Positions 1 to 8,004 of a stretch of DNA of 64,000 bases are shown in pieces. Under the pieces are notes generated by a model that saw only the letters and a program-made list of their open reading frames with translations, searched no databases and was not told the origin of the DNA. The translations under genes and the position numbers were made by a program. Within the stretch, counting starts at the first letter, position 1, and each line of letters begins with the position of its first letter. Source of the stretch: Leifsonia shinshuensis (lineage in GTDB: Bacteria; Actinomycetota; Actinomycetes; Actinomycetales; Microbacteriaceae); assembly GCF_031456835.1 (NCBI RefSeq), contig NZ_JAVDVK010000001.1, positions 3,410,001 through 3,474,000 of the forward strand, given 5' to 3'.

Positions 1-161
1 ACGCCGCTCGGCTTGATGACGAAGAGGTCCTCGCCGGGTACGCGCTCGGAGACGTTGCCGCCGGTCCAGACGACGAGTCCGTAGCGGACCAGTTCGGAGT
101 GCAGCGCGGCGACGCGCTCGCGGACCGCGCGGACGGTCGGGGTCTCGAGATCGCTGGTCAT
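1..161 (-). CDS. araD: L-ribulose-5-phosphate 4-epimerase, N-terminal part (runs off the window)
   Basis: Only the first 53 or so codons are present; the gene continues beyond base 1. The visible N-terminus has the class II aldolase/epimerase opening, with [10 protein letters not shown] (phosphate-binding TGGNxS) followed by FVIKPSG. This family converts L-ribulose-5-phosphate to D-xylulose-5-phosphate in L-arabinose catabolism. Its ATG overlaps the TGA of the upstream FGGY kinase gene by four bases (ATGA), so the two are probably translationally coupled in one operon. Assignment to AraD rather than fuculose aldolase rests on the N-terminal motif and the kinase neighbour. Confidence 0.85.
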   Translation of the reverse strand, partial: MTSDLETPTVRAVRERVAALHSELVRYGLVVWTGGNVSERVPGEDLFVIKPSG

Positions 162-1807
162 GCGGTGGCTCCTTCCACGGGCAGGGCGTCGACGGCGGCG
201 CGCTCCACGGCGAGGCCGGTCTGGTACCGCTCCAGGAAGCGCGCGAAGCCGGCGACGTCGTCGGGATGCGGGGTGGTGGTCTCGGCGACGGATCCGCCGA
301 ACACCTTGGTGCGGAGGTACGTGTCGAGGTCGGCCGGGGCGGCGTCGTCGGCGGCGCGGTTCGCGGTGCCGGCGGCTGCGCGGTAGGCGGCGAGCACCGC
401 GATGCCCCAGGCACCGCCCTCGGAGGCCGTCTCCGCCACCGAGACCGGAGCGTCGATCGCGCCCGCCAGGAACCGCTGCGCGACGCCCGCCGTGCGGAAC
501 ATGCCGCCGTGGGCATACATCCGGTCGAGGGTCACCCCCTCGTCGGAGAGGACGCGCATCCCGAGGGCCAGCGTGCCGAAGACGCTGTACAACTGGGCGC
601 GGACGAAGTTGGCGAGGGTGAGCCGGCTGTCCGGCGTGCGGACGACCAGCGGGCGTCCCTCGGGGAGGTCGGCGATGGGCTCGCCGGCCAGGTGGTTGTA
701 GGCGACGAGGCCGCCCGCGTCCGGGGCGCCGGACAGGGCTTCCCGGAACAGCGTCTCGTACACCGCGTCGGTCGAGAGCGGAGTACCGGCAGCCTCGGCG
801 AACCGGCCGAACATCCCGGCCCACGCCGCGAGCTCGCTCGCACCGTTGTTGCAGTGCACCATCGCGACGAGGTCGCCGGCCGGGGTGGTCACCAGGTCGA
901 GCTCGTGGTGGACGGCGGAGAGCGGACGCTCCAGCACGACCATCGCGAAGATGCTCGTGCCGGCGGAGACATTACCGGTGCGCGGCGCGACGGAGGAGGT
1001 CGCGACCATACCGGTGCCCGCGTCGCCCTCCGGCGGGCAGAACGGGACGCCCGGCTGCAGCCGTCCGGTCGGGTCGAGCAGCGCGGCGCCGTCGGCGGTG
1101 AGCGCGCCCGCGTCGTCGCCCGCGACGAGCACCTCGGGGAGCAAGGACGGGAGGTCGATGCCATGGGCGGAGTCGAGGCCCGCGTAGCGGCGCAGGAGTT
1201 CGGCGTCGTAGGTGCGGGTGGCCGGATCGATCGGGAACATGCCCGACGCGTCGCCGACGCCCAGCACGGTGCGGCCGGTCAGCTTCCAGTGCACGTAACC
1301 GGCCAGCGTGGTGAAGAACGCGAGGTCCGGGATGTGCGGCTCGGCGTCGATCACGGCCTGGTGCAGGTGGGCGATGGACCAGCGCAACGGGATGTTGACG
1401 CCGAAGGCGGCGGTGAGCTCTGCCGCTGCCGGCCCCGTACTGGTGTTGCGCCAGGTGCGGAAGGGGACGAGGAGCTCGCCGTCGGCGTCGAACGGGAGGT
1501 ACCCGTGCATCATGGCCGAGACCCCGATCGCGCCGAACGACGTCGGCGCGACGCCGTGGCGCGCTTCGGCGTCGGCGATCAGGCCGGCGTACGCCTCCTG
1601 CAGCCCGGTCCAGACGGCGTCGAGGGAGTAGGTCCAGCGGCGGTCGACGTACTCGTTCTCCCACTCGTGCGTGCCGACGGCGAGGACGACCGACGGGTCG
1701 TCCGCATCCACCAGGCAGGCCTTGATGCGCGTCGAGCCGAGCTCGATGCCGAGGGCGGTGCGTCCCGACGCGATGGCGTCGCGGAGGCGGGTTTCCGGCG
1801 CGGTCAT
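158..1807 (-). CDS. araB: FGGY-family ribulokinase-like sugar kinase
   Basis: A 549-residue FGGY carbohydrate kinase. The N-terminal phosphate-binding segment [15 protein letters not shown] is near residues 20-34, and the C-terminal lobe has the glycine-rich [14 protein letters not shown] motif. The length fits ribulokinases (about 550) better than xylulokinases (about 480), and it overlaps araD by four bases, so L-ribulose phosphorylation is the best guess. The ATG at 1807 follows AGGAG at normal spacing; a longer in-frame extension exists upstream but has no ribosome site and crosses the operator. A perfect 14-bp palindrome lies 18-31 bases upstream of the start and is probably bound by the adjacent LacI protein. 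Relaxed substrate range cannot be excluded. Confidence 0.85.
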   Translation of the reverse strand: MTAPETRLRDAIASGRTALGIELGSTRIKACLVDADDPSVVLAVGTHEWENEYVDRRWTYSLDAVWTGLQEAYAGLIADAEARHGVAPTSFGAIGVSAMMHGYLPFDADGELLVPFRTWRNTSTGPAAAELTAAFGVNIPLRWSIAHLHQAVIDAEPHIPDLAFFTTLAGYVHWKLTGRTVLGVGDASGMFPIDPATRTYDAELLRRYAGLDSAHGIDLPSLLPEVLVAGDDAGALTADGAALLDPTGRLQPGVPFCPPEGDAGTGMVATSSVAPRTGNVSAGTSIFAMVVLERPLSAVHHELDLVTTPAGDLVAMVHCNNGASELAAWAGMFGRFAEAAGTPLSTDAVYETLFREALSGAPDAGGLVAYNHLAGEPIADLPEGRPLVVRTPDSRLTLANFVRAQLYSVFGTLALGMRVLSDEGVTLDRMYAHGGMFRTAGVAQRFLAGAIDAPVSVAETASEGGAWGIAVLAAYRAAAGTANRAADDAAPADLDTYLRTKVFGGSVAETTTPHPDDVAGFARFLERYQTGLAVERAAVDALPVEGATA

Positions 1808-1824
1808 GCTGCTCCTCACGTCAT

Positions 1825-1838
1825 TGTGACCGGTCACA
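1825..1838. promoter_or_regulatory. Palindromic LacI-type operator upstream of araB
   Basis: TGTGACCGGTCACA is a perfect 14-bp palindrome with a central CG, the usual architecture of LacI-family operators. It lies 18 bases upstream of the araB start, between that gene and the LacI regulator gene. Inference: it is the site by which the neighbouring LacI protein represses araB-araD. Confidence 0.65.
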
Positions 1839-2091
1839 TCACACGGACGAGCATACGTTGCGCTGCCCGGAGGCTGCAACCCGGGGCCCGCAGCCGGGGC
1901 ACGCATCCCGTCGCCCCGCGCCCGCGCGCCCCGCCCCCGCGCCGAGCGAACGCCGCCCGCGCGCCCCCGCGCTCCCGCGCCGCGCGAACTGTGAGTTGAT
2001 GCTCCTATCCGCAGCGGGTTGCCGCATCATGTCTCCACTCGCCACAGTGGGCGAGCCCAGACCGACACGCAGCGCGAAGAGGCGGCCGGAC

Positions 2092-3096
2092 TCAGGCGGA
2101 CGCGCGGGGCACGAGCACCGGGGCGACCGGCTCGGCGAAGTCCAGCGACTCGCCCTCGATCTGCGCGATCAGCCGGGCGACGGCGCGGCGGCCCAGCTCG
2201 GCGAAGTCCTGCCGCACGGTGGTGAGCGGCGGGATGAGGAACGCCGCCTCCGGGATGTCGTCGAATCCGACGACGGCGAGGTCTCCCGGCACCGACCGGC
2301 CCGCCGCGTGCGCCGCGAAGAGCGCGCCGAGCGCCATCTGGTCGTTGGACGAGAAGACGGCGGTGATGCCCGGATCGGCCAGCAGCTCGGCGCCGATCTC
2401 GGCCCCGGACGCGGCCGTCCAGTCGCCCTCGCGGGAAACGACGGGGTCCGCCCCGGCGGCGGCCATCTCCTCCAGGAATCCCTCGCGACGCGCCCGCGCC
2501 TCCGACCAGTCGGCCGGGCCGGCGAGGTGCGCGATGCGCACGTGCCCGCGGTCGAGCAGGTGCCGGGTGGCGAGCCGCGCTCCGCGCACCTGGTCGACGA
2601 AGACGCCGTGGTCGCCGGCCGTCCCCGCGCCGTGCAGCGTGATGGACGGCACGCGCACCGACACCGCGTCCATCGCATCCTGGATGCGCTGCTGCGGCGC
2701 CACGACGACGATGCCCTCCACGGCCTGCGCGCTCAGCTGCTCCAGGGCCGCCTCGACCGCGGCCGCGTCGAGCGAGGCGGCGTGCGCGACGGTCACGAAG
2801 TACCCCGCCTCGCGGGCCGCCCGCTCGATGGCGTCGATGCTGGATGCCGGGCCGAACAGCGACGAGGGCGATGCGACCAGGACCCCGATGGTGGTGGAGC
2901 GGGCGGTGGTGAGCATCCGCGCGGCGCGGTTCGGACGGAAATTGAGCTCGACCATCGCCGCCAGCACCCGCTCGCGCGTCTCCGGCCGGATGCTGGGGTG
3001 GTCGTTGAGCACCCGGGAGACGGTCTGGCGCGACACCCCGGCGGCCGCGGCCACCTCGCGCACGCCCGGTGCGCGTCCCGTCTCCTCCACATCCAC
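2092..3096 (-). CDS. LacI-family transcriptional regulator, probably of the arabinose genes
   Basis: A 334-residue LacI/GalR repressor. The N-terminal helix-turn-helix (VREVAAAAGVSRQTVSRVLND, about residues 12-32) is followed by the hinge helix RPNRAARML and a periplasmic-binding-protein-like effector domain. It lies just upstream of araB on the same strand, separated by about 285 bases that hold a palindromic operator, so it probably controls the arabinose genes. The open frame begins at a GTG at 3096. A second GTG at 3090 sits exactly six bases after TACAGT, the leaderless-promoter layout seen at many other genes here, so the true start may be two codons shorter. Confidence 0.85.
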   Translation of the reverse strand: MDVEETGRAPGVREVAAAAGVSRQTVSRVLNDHPSIRPETRERVLAAMVELNFRPNRAARMLTTARSTTIGVLVASPSSLFGPASSIDAIERAAREAGYFVTVAHAASLDAAAVEAALEQLSAQAVEGIVVVAPQQRIQDAMDAVSVRVPSITLHGAGTAGDHGVFVDQVRGARLATRHLLDRGHVRIAHLAGPADWSEARARREGFLEEMAAAGADPVVSREGDWTAASGAEIGAELLADPGITAVFSSNDQMALGALFAAHAAGRSVPGDLAVVGFDDIPEAAFLIPPLTTVRQDFAELGRRAVARLIAQIEGESLDFAEPVAPVLVPRASA

Positions 3097-3142
3097 ACTG
3101 TAGGGGATGCGGCAGCGCGGCCCGGGCGCGGGTCGCGCGCGG

Positions 3143-3844
3143 TCAGGAGGTCGGTCGTCCCTCCAGCGTGGCGCGGTACCGGGCGTAGCTCGGCTTGCCG
3201 CGCCAACGCCAGACGAGGGCCACCGGCCCCGGCATGTTCTTCTTCAGCCACGCATCCCCGCCGTCGGGCTGGGCGTCCAGGATGCCGCCGAGCATGTTCC
3301 ACGTCTGACCCTTGGGGGTCGAACTGCGGCCGTGCTTGGCGAACCACTCGACCTCGTCCTTCGTGAGCACGTGCTCCATCAGGGGCACGACCGTGCCCTC
3401 CTCGTCGGGCAGGTGGACGGTCAGCGCCGCCTGGATGCCGTCCAGCGCCGTGAGCACGGGCGCGGCGGTCGCGGCGGACGGGGCGGCGCGCCACGCCGGC
3501 ACCGCGGCGTCGAGCGCGTTCAGCTGCACGAGCATCGCGGCGTGCTGCTCGCGCATCCGCTCGATGTGCACGGCGCAGGAGGGCGCACGCTCGTCCAGCG
3601 CCGGCCACAGCTTGGCGTCCTCGCCCTCGTGGTGCGAGTGGAGGGACGAGGAGATCAGTCCGAGGTGCCCGGCGACGGCGTCGGCGTGGGCGGTGTCGCC
3701 GTCCCGGACGCCCTGGACCAGCGACGGCGCTTCGTCGAACGAGTGGCGGAACAGCCGGTGGATGTCGATCATCCCGCTGGCGTCGCACGTCCGCGGTCCG
3801 TCGAGCGGGGAGGCTCCGGAGGAGGGGAGAGGGGTCGCTGACAT
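3143..3844 (-). CDS. Hemerythrin-like (HHE) domain protein
   Basis: A 233-residue protein with an HHE cation-binding four-helix bundle: IHRLFRHSF near residues 28-36, SSLHSHHEGEDAKLWP, ERMREQHAAM and VHLPDEEGTVVPLMEHVL supply the His and Glu ligands of a di-iron site. Such proteins bind O2 or NO or act in redox defence; the substrate here is unknown. The C-terminal 50 residues (WNMLGGIL onwards) are typical of actinobacterial versions. The ATG at 3844 has no Shine-Dalgarno sequence but sits six bases after TACCCT, consistent with a leaderless transcript; a later ATG at 3772 is the alternative. Confidence 0.85.
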   Translation of the reverse strand: MSATPLPSSGASPLDGPRTCDASGMIDIHRLFRHSFDEAPSLVQGVRDGDTAHADAVAGHLGLISSSLHSHHEGEDAKLWPALDERAPSCAVHIERMREQHAAMLVQLNALDAAVPAWRAAPSAATAAPVLTALDGIQAALTVHLPDEEGTVVPLMEHVLTKDEVEWFAKHGRSSTPKGQTWNMLGGILDAQPDGGDAWLKKNMPGPVALVWRWRGKPSYARYRATLEGRPTS

Positions 3845-4012
3845 GGCGGAAGGGTACTGCGCGGGGCGGCCCGCGGGGAGCCCGTTCTTTCCGGCGCGGC
3901 CGGGGCTCAGCGAACACGGGACGGCCGCTCCAGCATCCTGGCCCTTGGCCCCTGTCCGGGGGATGGGCATACTCGGAGGATCGAAACCGCTTCGAGATCC
4001 AAAGGGGGATCC

Positions 4013-4864
4013 ATGCGCAAGAGAATCCTGGCCGCCGCTATCGCGTTGGCCGCATTCGCCGGACTGGCCGTCGGCACACCCGCTGTCGCCAGCACCGGCG
4101 GGACCGCCGACGGGAACAAGCATCCCGACGTCGGCCTCATCCTGTTCTACGACGCCGACGGGCGTTTCCGGTGCTCGGCGACGCTGGTGTCGCCGACGGT
4201 CGTGCTCACCGCCGCGCACTGCACCTCCGGAACACTCGGCAAGACGCTCGTCACCTTCGACTCGGTGATCGCCGAGCAGCCGCCCGCCCCGTTCCCGGTC
4301 GCCGCCGACCCGAGCGCCGGATACACCGCCGCCGAGATCTCCGCTGCCGGCTACCTGTCTGGGACGGCCTACACCCATCCCGACTACTCGGACTTCACCG
4401 ACACCGCGAACTGGAACGACGTCGGCGTGATCGTGCTCGACCAGCCCGTGGCGTCGTTCGGCGGCGGCTACCCGCAGATCGCGCCGGTCGGCACGCTGGA
4501 CACCATCCCGAAGAGCGATCTGTCGAAGACGCTGTTCACGGCAGTGGGATACGGCACCGAGGTCCGCAAGCCGGAGTCCGGACCGCAGAAGCCGCAGCCG
4601 ATGAGCTACCCGCTCATCCGGCGTTACGTGGACATGCCCGGCCAGAAGCTGACTCCGCAGATCCTGCAGACCAACGGCAATCCGAACGACACGAGAGGGA
4701 CCGGTGGGACCTGCTTCGGCGACTCGGGCGGCCCGGTGTTCCTCGGTGACCAGCTGGTCGCCGTGACCAGCTACGGCTATACGGACAACTGCCGCTACCT
4801 GGGTGGTTACCAGCGTGTCGATATCCCGGTGGTCGACGCCTGGCTGGCGACGTTCGGGCTCTGA
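4013..4864 (+). CDS. Secreted trypsin-like serine protease (S1 family)
   Basis: A 283-residue chymotrypsin-fold protease. Residues 1-27 form a Sec signal peptide (MRKR, hydrophobic stretch, cleavage near AVAS). The catalytic triad is visible as His69 in VVLTAAHC, Asp136 in NDVGVIVLD and Ser238 in GTCFGDSGGPV. Cysteines flank the His and Ser as expected for disulfides. There is no pro-domain of the streptogrisin type. The start is set by GGGGGA ahead of the ATG. It stands alone between convergent or unrelated genes, so it is probably an independently transcribed exoprotease; its target is unknown. Confidence 0.92.
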   Translation: MRKRILAAAIALAAFAGLAVGTPAVASTGGTADGNKHPDVGLILFYDADGRFRCSATLVSPTVVLTAAHCTSGTLGKTLVTFDSVIAEQPPAPFPVAADPSAGYTAAEISAAGYLSGTAYTHPDYSDFTDTANWNDVGVIVLDQPVASFGGGYPQIAPVGTLDTIPKSDLSKTLFTAVGYGTEVRKPESGPQKPQPMSYPLIRRYVDMPGQKLTPQILQTNGNPNDTRGTGGTCFGDSGGPVFLGDQLVAVTSYGYTDNCRYLGGYQRVDIPVVDAWLATFGL

Positions 4865-4901
4865 CCCGTTCGCGGGAACAAATCGCGGCCTCCATTGTTA
4901 T

Positions 4902-4916
4902 TGAGAATAGGTTTCA
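4902..4916. promoter_or_regulatory. Candidate Zur box upstream of rpmJ2
   Basis: TGAGAATAGGTTTCA, read on the other strand TGAAACCTATTCTCA, matches the actinobacterial Zur consensus TGAAAATGATTTTCA at 11 of 15 positions, including both conserved outer TGA/TCA triplets. It ends 15 bases before the start codon of a cysteine-free L36 gene, a class known to be repressed by Zur when zinc is sufficient. Computed by eye; binding is inferred. Confidence 0.6.
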
Positions 4917-4931
4917 TAAGGGAGGTCCGTC

Positions 4932-5054
4932 ATGAAGGTACGCAATTCGTTGAGCTCGCTCAAGACGATGCCCGGCGCCCAGGTGGTACGCCGCCGGGGC
5001 CGGACGTTCGTCATCAACAAGAAGAACCCGCGGATGAAGGCCCGCCAGGGCTGA
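4932..5054 (+). CDS. rpmJ2: 50S ribosomal protein L36, zinc-independent (C-minus) paralogue
   Basis: A 40-residue basic protein, [15 protein letters not shown] followed by [23 protein letters not shown], matching the YkgO-type L36. It has no cysteine, so it lacks the zinc ribbon of the housekeeping L36. In known systems these paralogues replace the zinc-binding protein during zinc starvation. GGGAGG lies 7-8 bases before the ATG. A candidate Zur box covers the region just upstream and a strong terminator follows the stop codon, so it is a single-gene unit. The housekeeping rpmJ is outside the window. Confidence 0.92.
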   Translation: MKVRNSLSSLKTMPGAQVVRRRGRTFVINKKNPRMKARQG

Positions 5055-5067
5055 TCGGTTCGCGGAG

Positions 5068-5102
5068 CGAAGGGCGCAGGGTCGTGGACCCTGCGCCCTT
5101 CG
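5068..5102 (+). terminator. Strong hairpin terminator after rpmJ2
   Basis: A perfect 16-bp stem (CGAAGGGCGCAGGGTC and its complement) with a GTG loop, starting 14 bases after the rpmJ2 stop codon. No long T-tract follows, as is common in high-GC actinobacteria. Confidence 0.8.
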
Positions 5103-5208
5103 TCGTCCGGGTGTGCCGTGCGCCGCAACGACGTGCTGTCGACTGCGGGCGGGGCCCCTCGACACGGCGTACACGTCGGCGGATGACGGACGCCCCGTAG
5201 CATCGGCT

Positions 5209-5240
5209 TGCGCGCGGCCCGTCGTGGAGGGCCGCGCGCA
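5209..5240. terminator. Hairpin between rpmJ2 and the epimerase gene
   Basis: An 11-bp perfect stem (TGCGCGCGGCC and complement) with a 10-base loop. It lies about 60 bases beyond the stop of the minus-strand epimerase gene and could end that transcript. The rest of 5103-5298 shows nothing else I can recognise. Confidence 0.4.
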
Positions 5241-5298
5241 TCTTCGTTCTCGCGGGCCGGACTGTCCCGCCCCGCGCGGAGCTACCCGCTCGCTCGGC

Positions 5299-6231
5299 TC
5301 AGAGGGGCTGCACCGCGCGGATCGTCCAGGACGCCGTGGCCGACTCCCCGGGCTCCAGCACGATCAGGTCGGTGCCGGAGTTGTAGGCGTCGGGCGGGCA
5401 GGTCATGGGCTCGACGGCGAGGCCGAGACGGTCGAGCTCCGGCACCGGCTGATCGGCGGTGTGGATCTGCACCCACGGGCAGTCGTTACCCCAGGTGAGC
5501 TCGACGCCCGTGCCCTCCGGCGCGGTCAGCCGGACGGTCGCGAGCCCGTCTGCGGAGCGGCCCAGCCCGGTGAAGGCGTGGTCGATGAAGGTGTCGCCGA
5601 TCGTCCGCGCGGTCCGGAAGTCCCACACGCCGCCCTCCGCGGTCGCGACGTCTTCCAGCCCGGTCGGGATCAGGCGGTCCTCGGTCACGGTGAGCACCTC
5701 ATCCGCCGGGAGGGTCAGCGTCCACGCGTCGACGCGGCCCTCGCCGGCGACCAGGTACGGGTGCGGTCCGGTGCCCCACGGCGCGCGTGAGGGGCCGGTG
5801 TTGGTGCCCGTCACGGTGGTGTGCAGCCCCTCCTCGTCCAGCTCGAAGGCGACGCTGACGTCGACGCGGTGCGGGTACCCGGCTTGCGCCTGAATGGTCG
5901 CGGCGAACACGACCGAGCTGGCCGACCGGTCCACGGCGTCGAAGTCGAGCCAGGCGGCGAGGCCGTGCAGCGCGTGCCCCCGGTTCGGCTCCGTGAGCGG
6001 GAGCTGCTGCTCCACGCCGTCGAAGGTGTAGCGGCCGTCCACGACGCGGTTCGGCCACGGCGCCAGGGTCGCGCCTCGGAAGGCGGGGCGCACCTCGTCC
6101 GCGTCGAACGGGACCACCAGGGGGCGGCCGTCGAACTCCAGCGTGCGCAGCGACGCCCCGACCGACGCGATCGTCGCGTGGTAGTCGCCCGCCGTGAGGC
6201 CGAAGTGGGTTCCGGAGATGGGTGTGCTCAT
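5299..6231 (-). CDS. Aldose 1-epimerase family protein
   Basis: A 310-residue galactose-mutarotase-like beta-sandwich enzyme. The motifs NRVVDGRYTF, NRGHALHGL (first catalytic His) and GTGPHPYL (second His) are present, and the downstream part carries the LAVEPMTCPPDA segment of the YihR/mutarotase-like group with its general-base Glu. It should interconvert alpha and beta anomers of a free sugar. GGAGAG precedes the ATG at 6231. A candidate LacI-regulated arabinose operon is nearby but not contiguous, so the sugar is not known. The long inverted repeat at 6299-6364 lies just upstream. Confidence 0.88.
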   Translation of the reverse strand: MSTPISGTHFGLTAGDYHATIASVGASLRTLEFDGRPLVVPFDADEVRPAFRGATLAPWPNRVVDGRYTFDGVEQQLPLTEPNRGHALHGLAAWLDFDAVDRSASSVVFAATIQAQAGYPHRVDVSVAFELDEEGLHTTVTGTNTGPSRAPWGTGPHPYLVAGEGRVDAWTLTLPADEVLTVTEDRLIPTGLEDVATAEGGVWDFRTARTIGDTFIDHAFTGLGRSADGLATVRLTAPEGTGVELTWGNDCPWVQIHTADQPVPELDRLGLAVEPMTCPPDAYNSGTDLIVLEPGESATASWTIRAVQPL

Positions 6232-6298
6232 CCGCCCATTCTCTCCAACCCGCCCACCCACCGTCGAGTGCCCCGGCCCGTCCACCCCTCCCACCCCC

Positions 6299-6364
6299 CC
6301 GTCGAGTACACGAAAAGTGCACGGTTTCGGGGGTGAAAGCGTGCACTTTTCGTGTACTCGACGG
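6299..6364. repeat. Perfect 25-bp inverted repeat with 16-base spacer
   Basis: Arms at 6299-6323 and 6340-6364 are exact reverse complements over 25 bp; the spacer 6324-6339 can itself pair (TTTC with GAAA). Each arm is also nearly self-complementary (GTACAC-GAAAA-GTGCAC), so the element could form a cruciform. It is much less GC-rich than its flanks, lies 54 bases past the stop of the PucR gene and 68 bases upstream of the epimerase gene, both on the minus strand. It could be a terminator, but its length and AT content are atypical for this genome. Confidence 0.85.
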
Positions 6365-6417
6365 AGGGCGGAGGGCGGAGGGGCGCGGGGGCGAAGGGGC
6401 GCGAGGGCGAGCGCGGG

Positions 6418-7881
6418 TCAGGCGGAGGCGCGGAGCGCGGCGTAGAGGTCGGCCCGCGCCGCGAACGAGGACAGGTCGCGGCCGAGCAGGCGCTCCGCCT
6501 CCGCGACGCGGGACCGCAGCGTGTGCCGGTGCATGCCCAGCCGGCGGGCGGCCACGTCGTAGACGCCGTCGGCGTCGAGCCAGGTCCGCAGCACGTCCGG
6601 GAGGGACGGGTCGGCGGCCACGAGCGGCCGCAGCGACGTCTCCGCCACCGCCCGCGCGTCGGGGGTGTGCAGCAGGGCGAGCATCCCGGCGCCGGCCACG
6701 TCGTCGAAGGCCGCGACCGGGTCGTCCGCCGTCGCCCGATTGCGCGCGGTCTGCGCTTGCGCGACCGCCGCGGGCAGCGCATCCAGCGTCGTGCCGGAGG
6801 ACACACCGCCCCGCAGGTCGAATCGCACGGCGAGGGTCGTCGCGACCTCCACCGCCGTGCTCTCGTCGCCGATGAGCACGAGGTCGTGCGCGTCCCGGGC
6901 GAAGAAGCCGTCCGCGTTCGACTCCAGCCAGTCGGCCGCGGCGGCCAGCGCGGCACCCTGCATCATGGTCACCCGCACGGGCGCTTCCGGCAGCGGACCG
7001 AGCACCGGCTCGGCGATGGATGCGGCGACCGCGGCATCCCCCGCCACCAGCGCCCGCCACACCGCGGTCCGCAGTCGCGCGCGGGCCGCGTCGGCGGCGC
7101 GCGACTGCTCGAGGGCAAGCCCCGCGAGGGCGACGACTCCGGTGACCACCTGCTGAGCGGCCGCATCGAGTCCCTCGGAGCCGACCGCGAGCACGCCGCG
7201 CAACCGGCCGGCCGCGCCCAGCGTCTGGACGGCGAACGGTCCGGCGTCCGTGCCCACGGTCCCCGCAGCGCGCCGCCCGCTGCGGAGCAGGGGCTCCGCC
7301 GCGTCCGACAGGGCTCGCCGTGCCCGCGCATCCAACGCCCCCGACGGGAAGCTCCGGCTCACCGCGCCGTCCGGTCCGACGAGCGCGACCGGGCGCTCGA
7401 TCTGCCGGGACAGCTCGGAGAGCACCGCGCCCAGCGCGTCTGGGCGCAGGGCGGCGAGCGAGATGGCCCGGGATGCGCGGAGCGCCCAGGTGCTGCGGGC
7501 GTAGGCGTCCGCGGCGACCCGGTCGGCGACGAAGCGGGCGACGGCGATGAACGGGGTGCGGTACGGCACCTCGAAGAGCGGGAGGCCGTGCCGTTCGCAG
7601 GCCTCGACCAGTGCGGCGGGCGTGCCGTCGCGCACGACCTCGGTGCCGAAGCCGAGGGCGGCGATGCCGTGCGCGACCAGGCGTTCCACGTACGGGTCCG
7701 CATCCTCCGGCGGTTGCGTCACCAGGAGCACCTGCCCGGGCGCCAGGAACGGCGTCGGGTCCGGAAGGTCGGAGCTGTGCGCCCAGGCGAGCGGCGCGTC
7801 CGGGTCGCCGACCGTCGAAGCGGTGAGCGGCCGGAGGCCCAGCTCGGGCCGCGCGAGGAGCTGGGTGAGGGTCGCGGGCAT
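6418..7881 (-). CDS. gabR: PucR-family transcriptional regulator of the GABA genes (GabR-like)
   Basis: A 487-residue PucR-type regulator. It has the N-terminal purine-catabolism-regulator sensor domain (about residues 1-130), a central GAF-like region, and a C-terminal helix-turn-helix (VYDVAARRLGMHRHTLRSRVAEAERLLGRDL, about residues 440-470). It is transcribed divergently from gabT-gabD with a 123-base shared promoter region. In Corynebacterium glutamicum a PucR-type GabR activates gabTDP in response to GABA; the same job here is inferred from family and position. GGAGA precedes the ATG at 7881. The alternative frame open far upstream, opposite gabT, is a codon-bias artefact. Confidence 0.85.
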   Translation of the reverse strand: MPATLTQLLARPELGLRPLTASTVGDPDAPLAWAHSSDLPDPTPFLAPGQVLLVTQPPEDADPYVERLVAHGIAALGFGTEVVRDGTPAALVEACERHGLPLFEVPYRTPFIAVARFVADRVAADAYARSTWALRASRAISLAALRPDALGAVLSELSRQIERPVALVGPDGAVSRSFPSGALDARARRALSDAAEPLLRSGRRAAGTVGTDAGPFAVQTLGAAGRLRGVLAVGSEGLDAAAQQVVTGVVALAGLALEQSRAADAARARLRTAVWRALVAGDAAVAASIAEPVLGPLPEAPVRVTMMQGAALAAAADWLESNADGFFARDAHDLVLIGDESTAVEVATTLAVRFDLRGGVSSGTTLDALPAAVAQAQTARNRATADDPVAAFDDVAGAGMLALLHTPDARAVAETSLRPLVAADPSLPDVLRTWLDADGVYDVAARRLGMHRHTLRSRVAEAERLLGRDLSSFAARADLYAALRASA

Positions 7882-7991
7882 GGGTCTCCATCTGCCGGGG
7901 CGCCGGTTCATCCGGGGCGGATGCGCCAGGGTGTCTATCGGCGGTGAACCGATTGTACGTCGCGTCCAGGCGGTGGGTCGCGTCCGCTTCT

Positions 7992-8004
7992 TACGATTCG
8001 GGAC
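7992..8004 (+). promoter_or_regulatory. Leaderless-type promoter of gabT
   Basis: TACGAT at 7992-7997 followed by seven bases and then the ATG of gabT. No Shine-Dalgarno sequence is present, so transcription probably begins at or next to the start codon. No good -35 hexamer is visible, which fits a promoter needing the PucR-type activator. Confidence 0.55.

Noticed and set aside
266-1999. A long plus-strand open frame opposite araB
   Set aside because: Arg/Gly-rich composition, no motif, and it is the antisense of a clear FGGY kinase.
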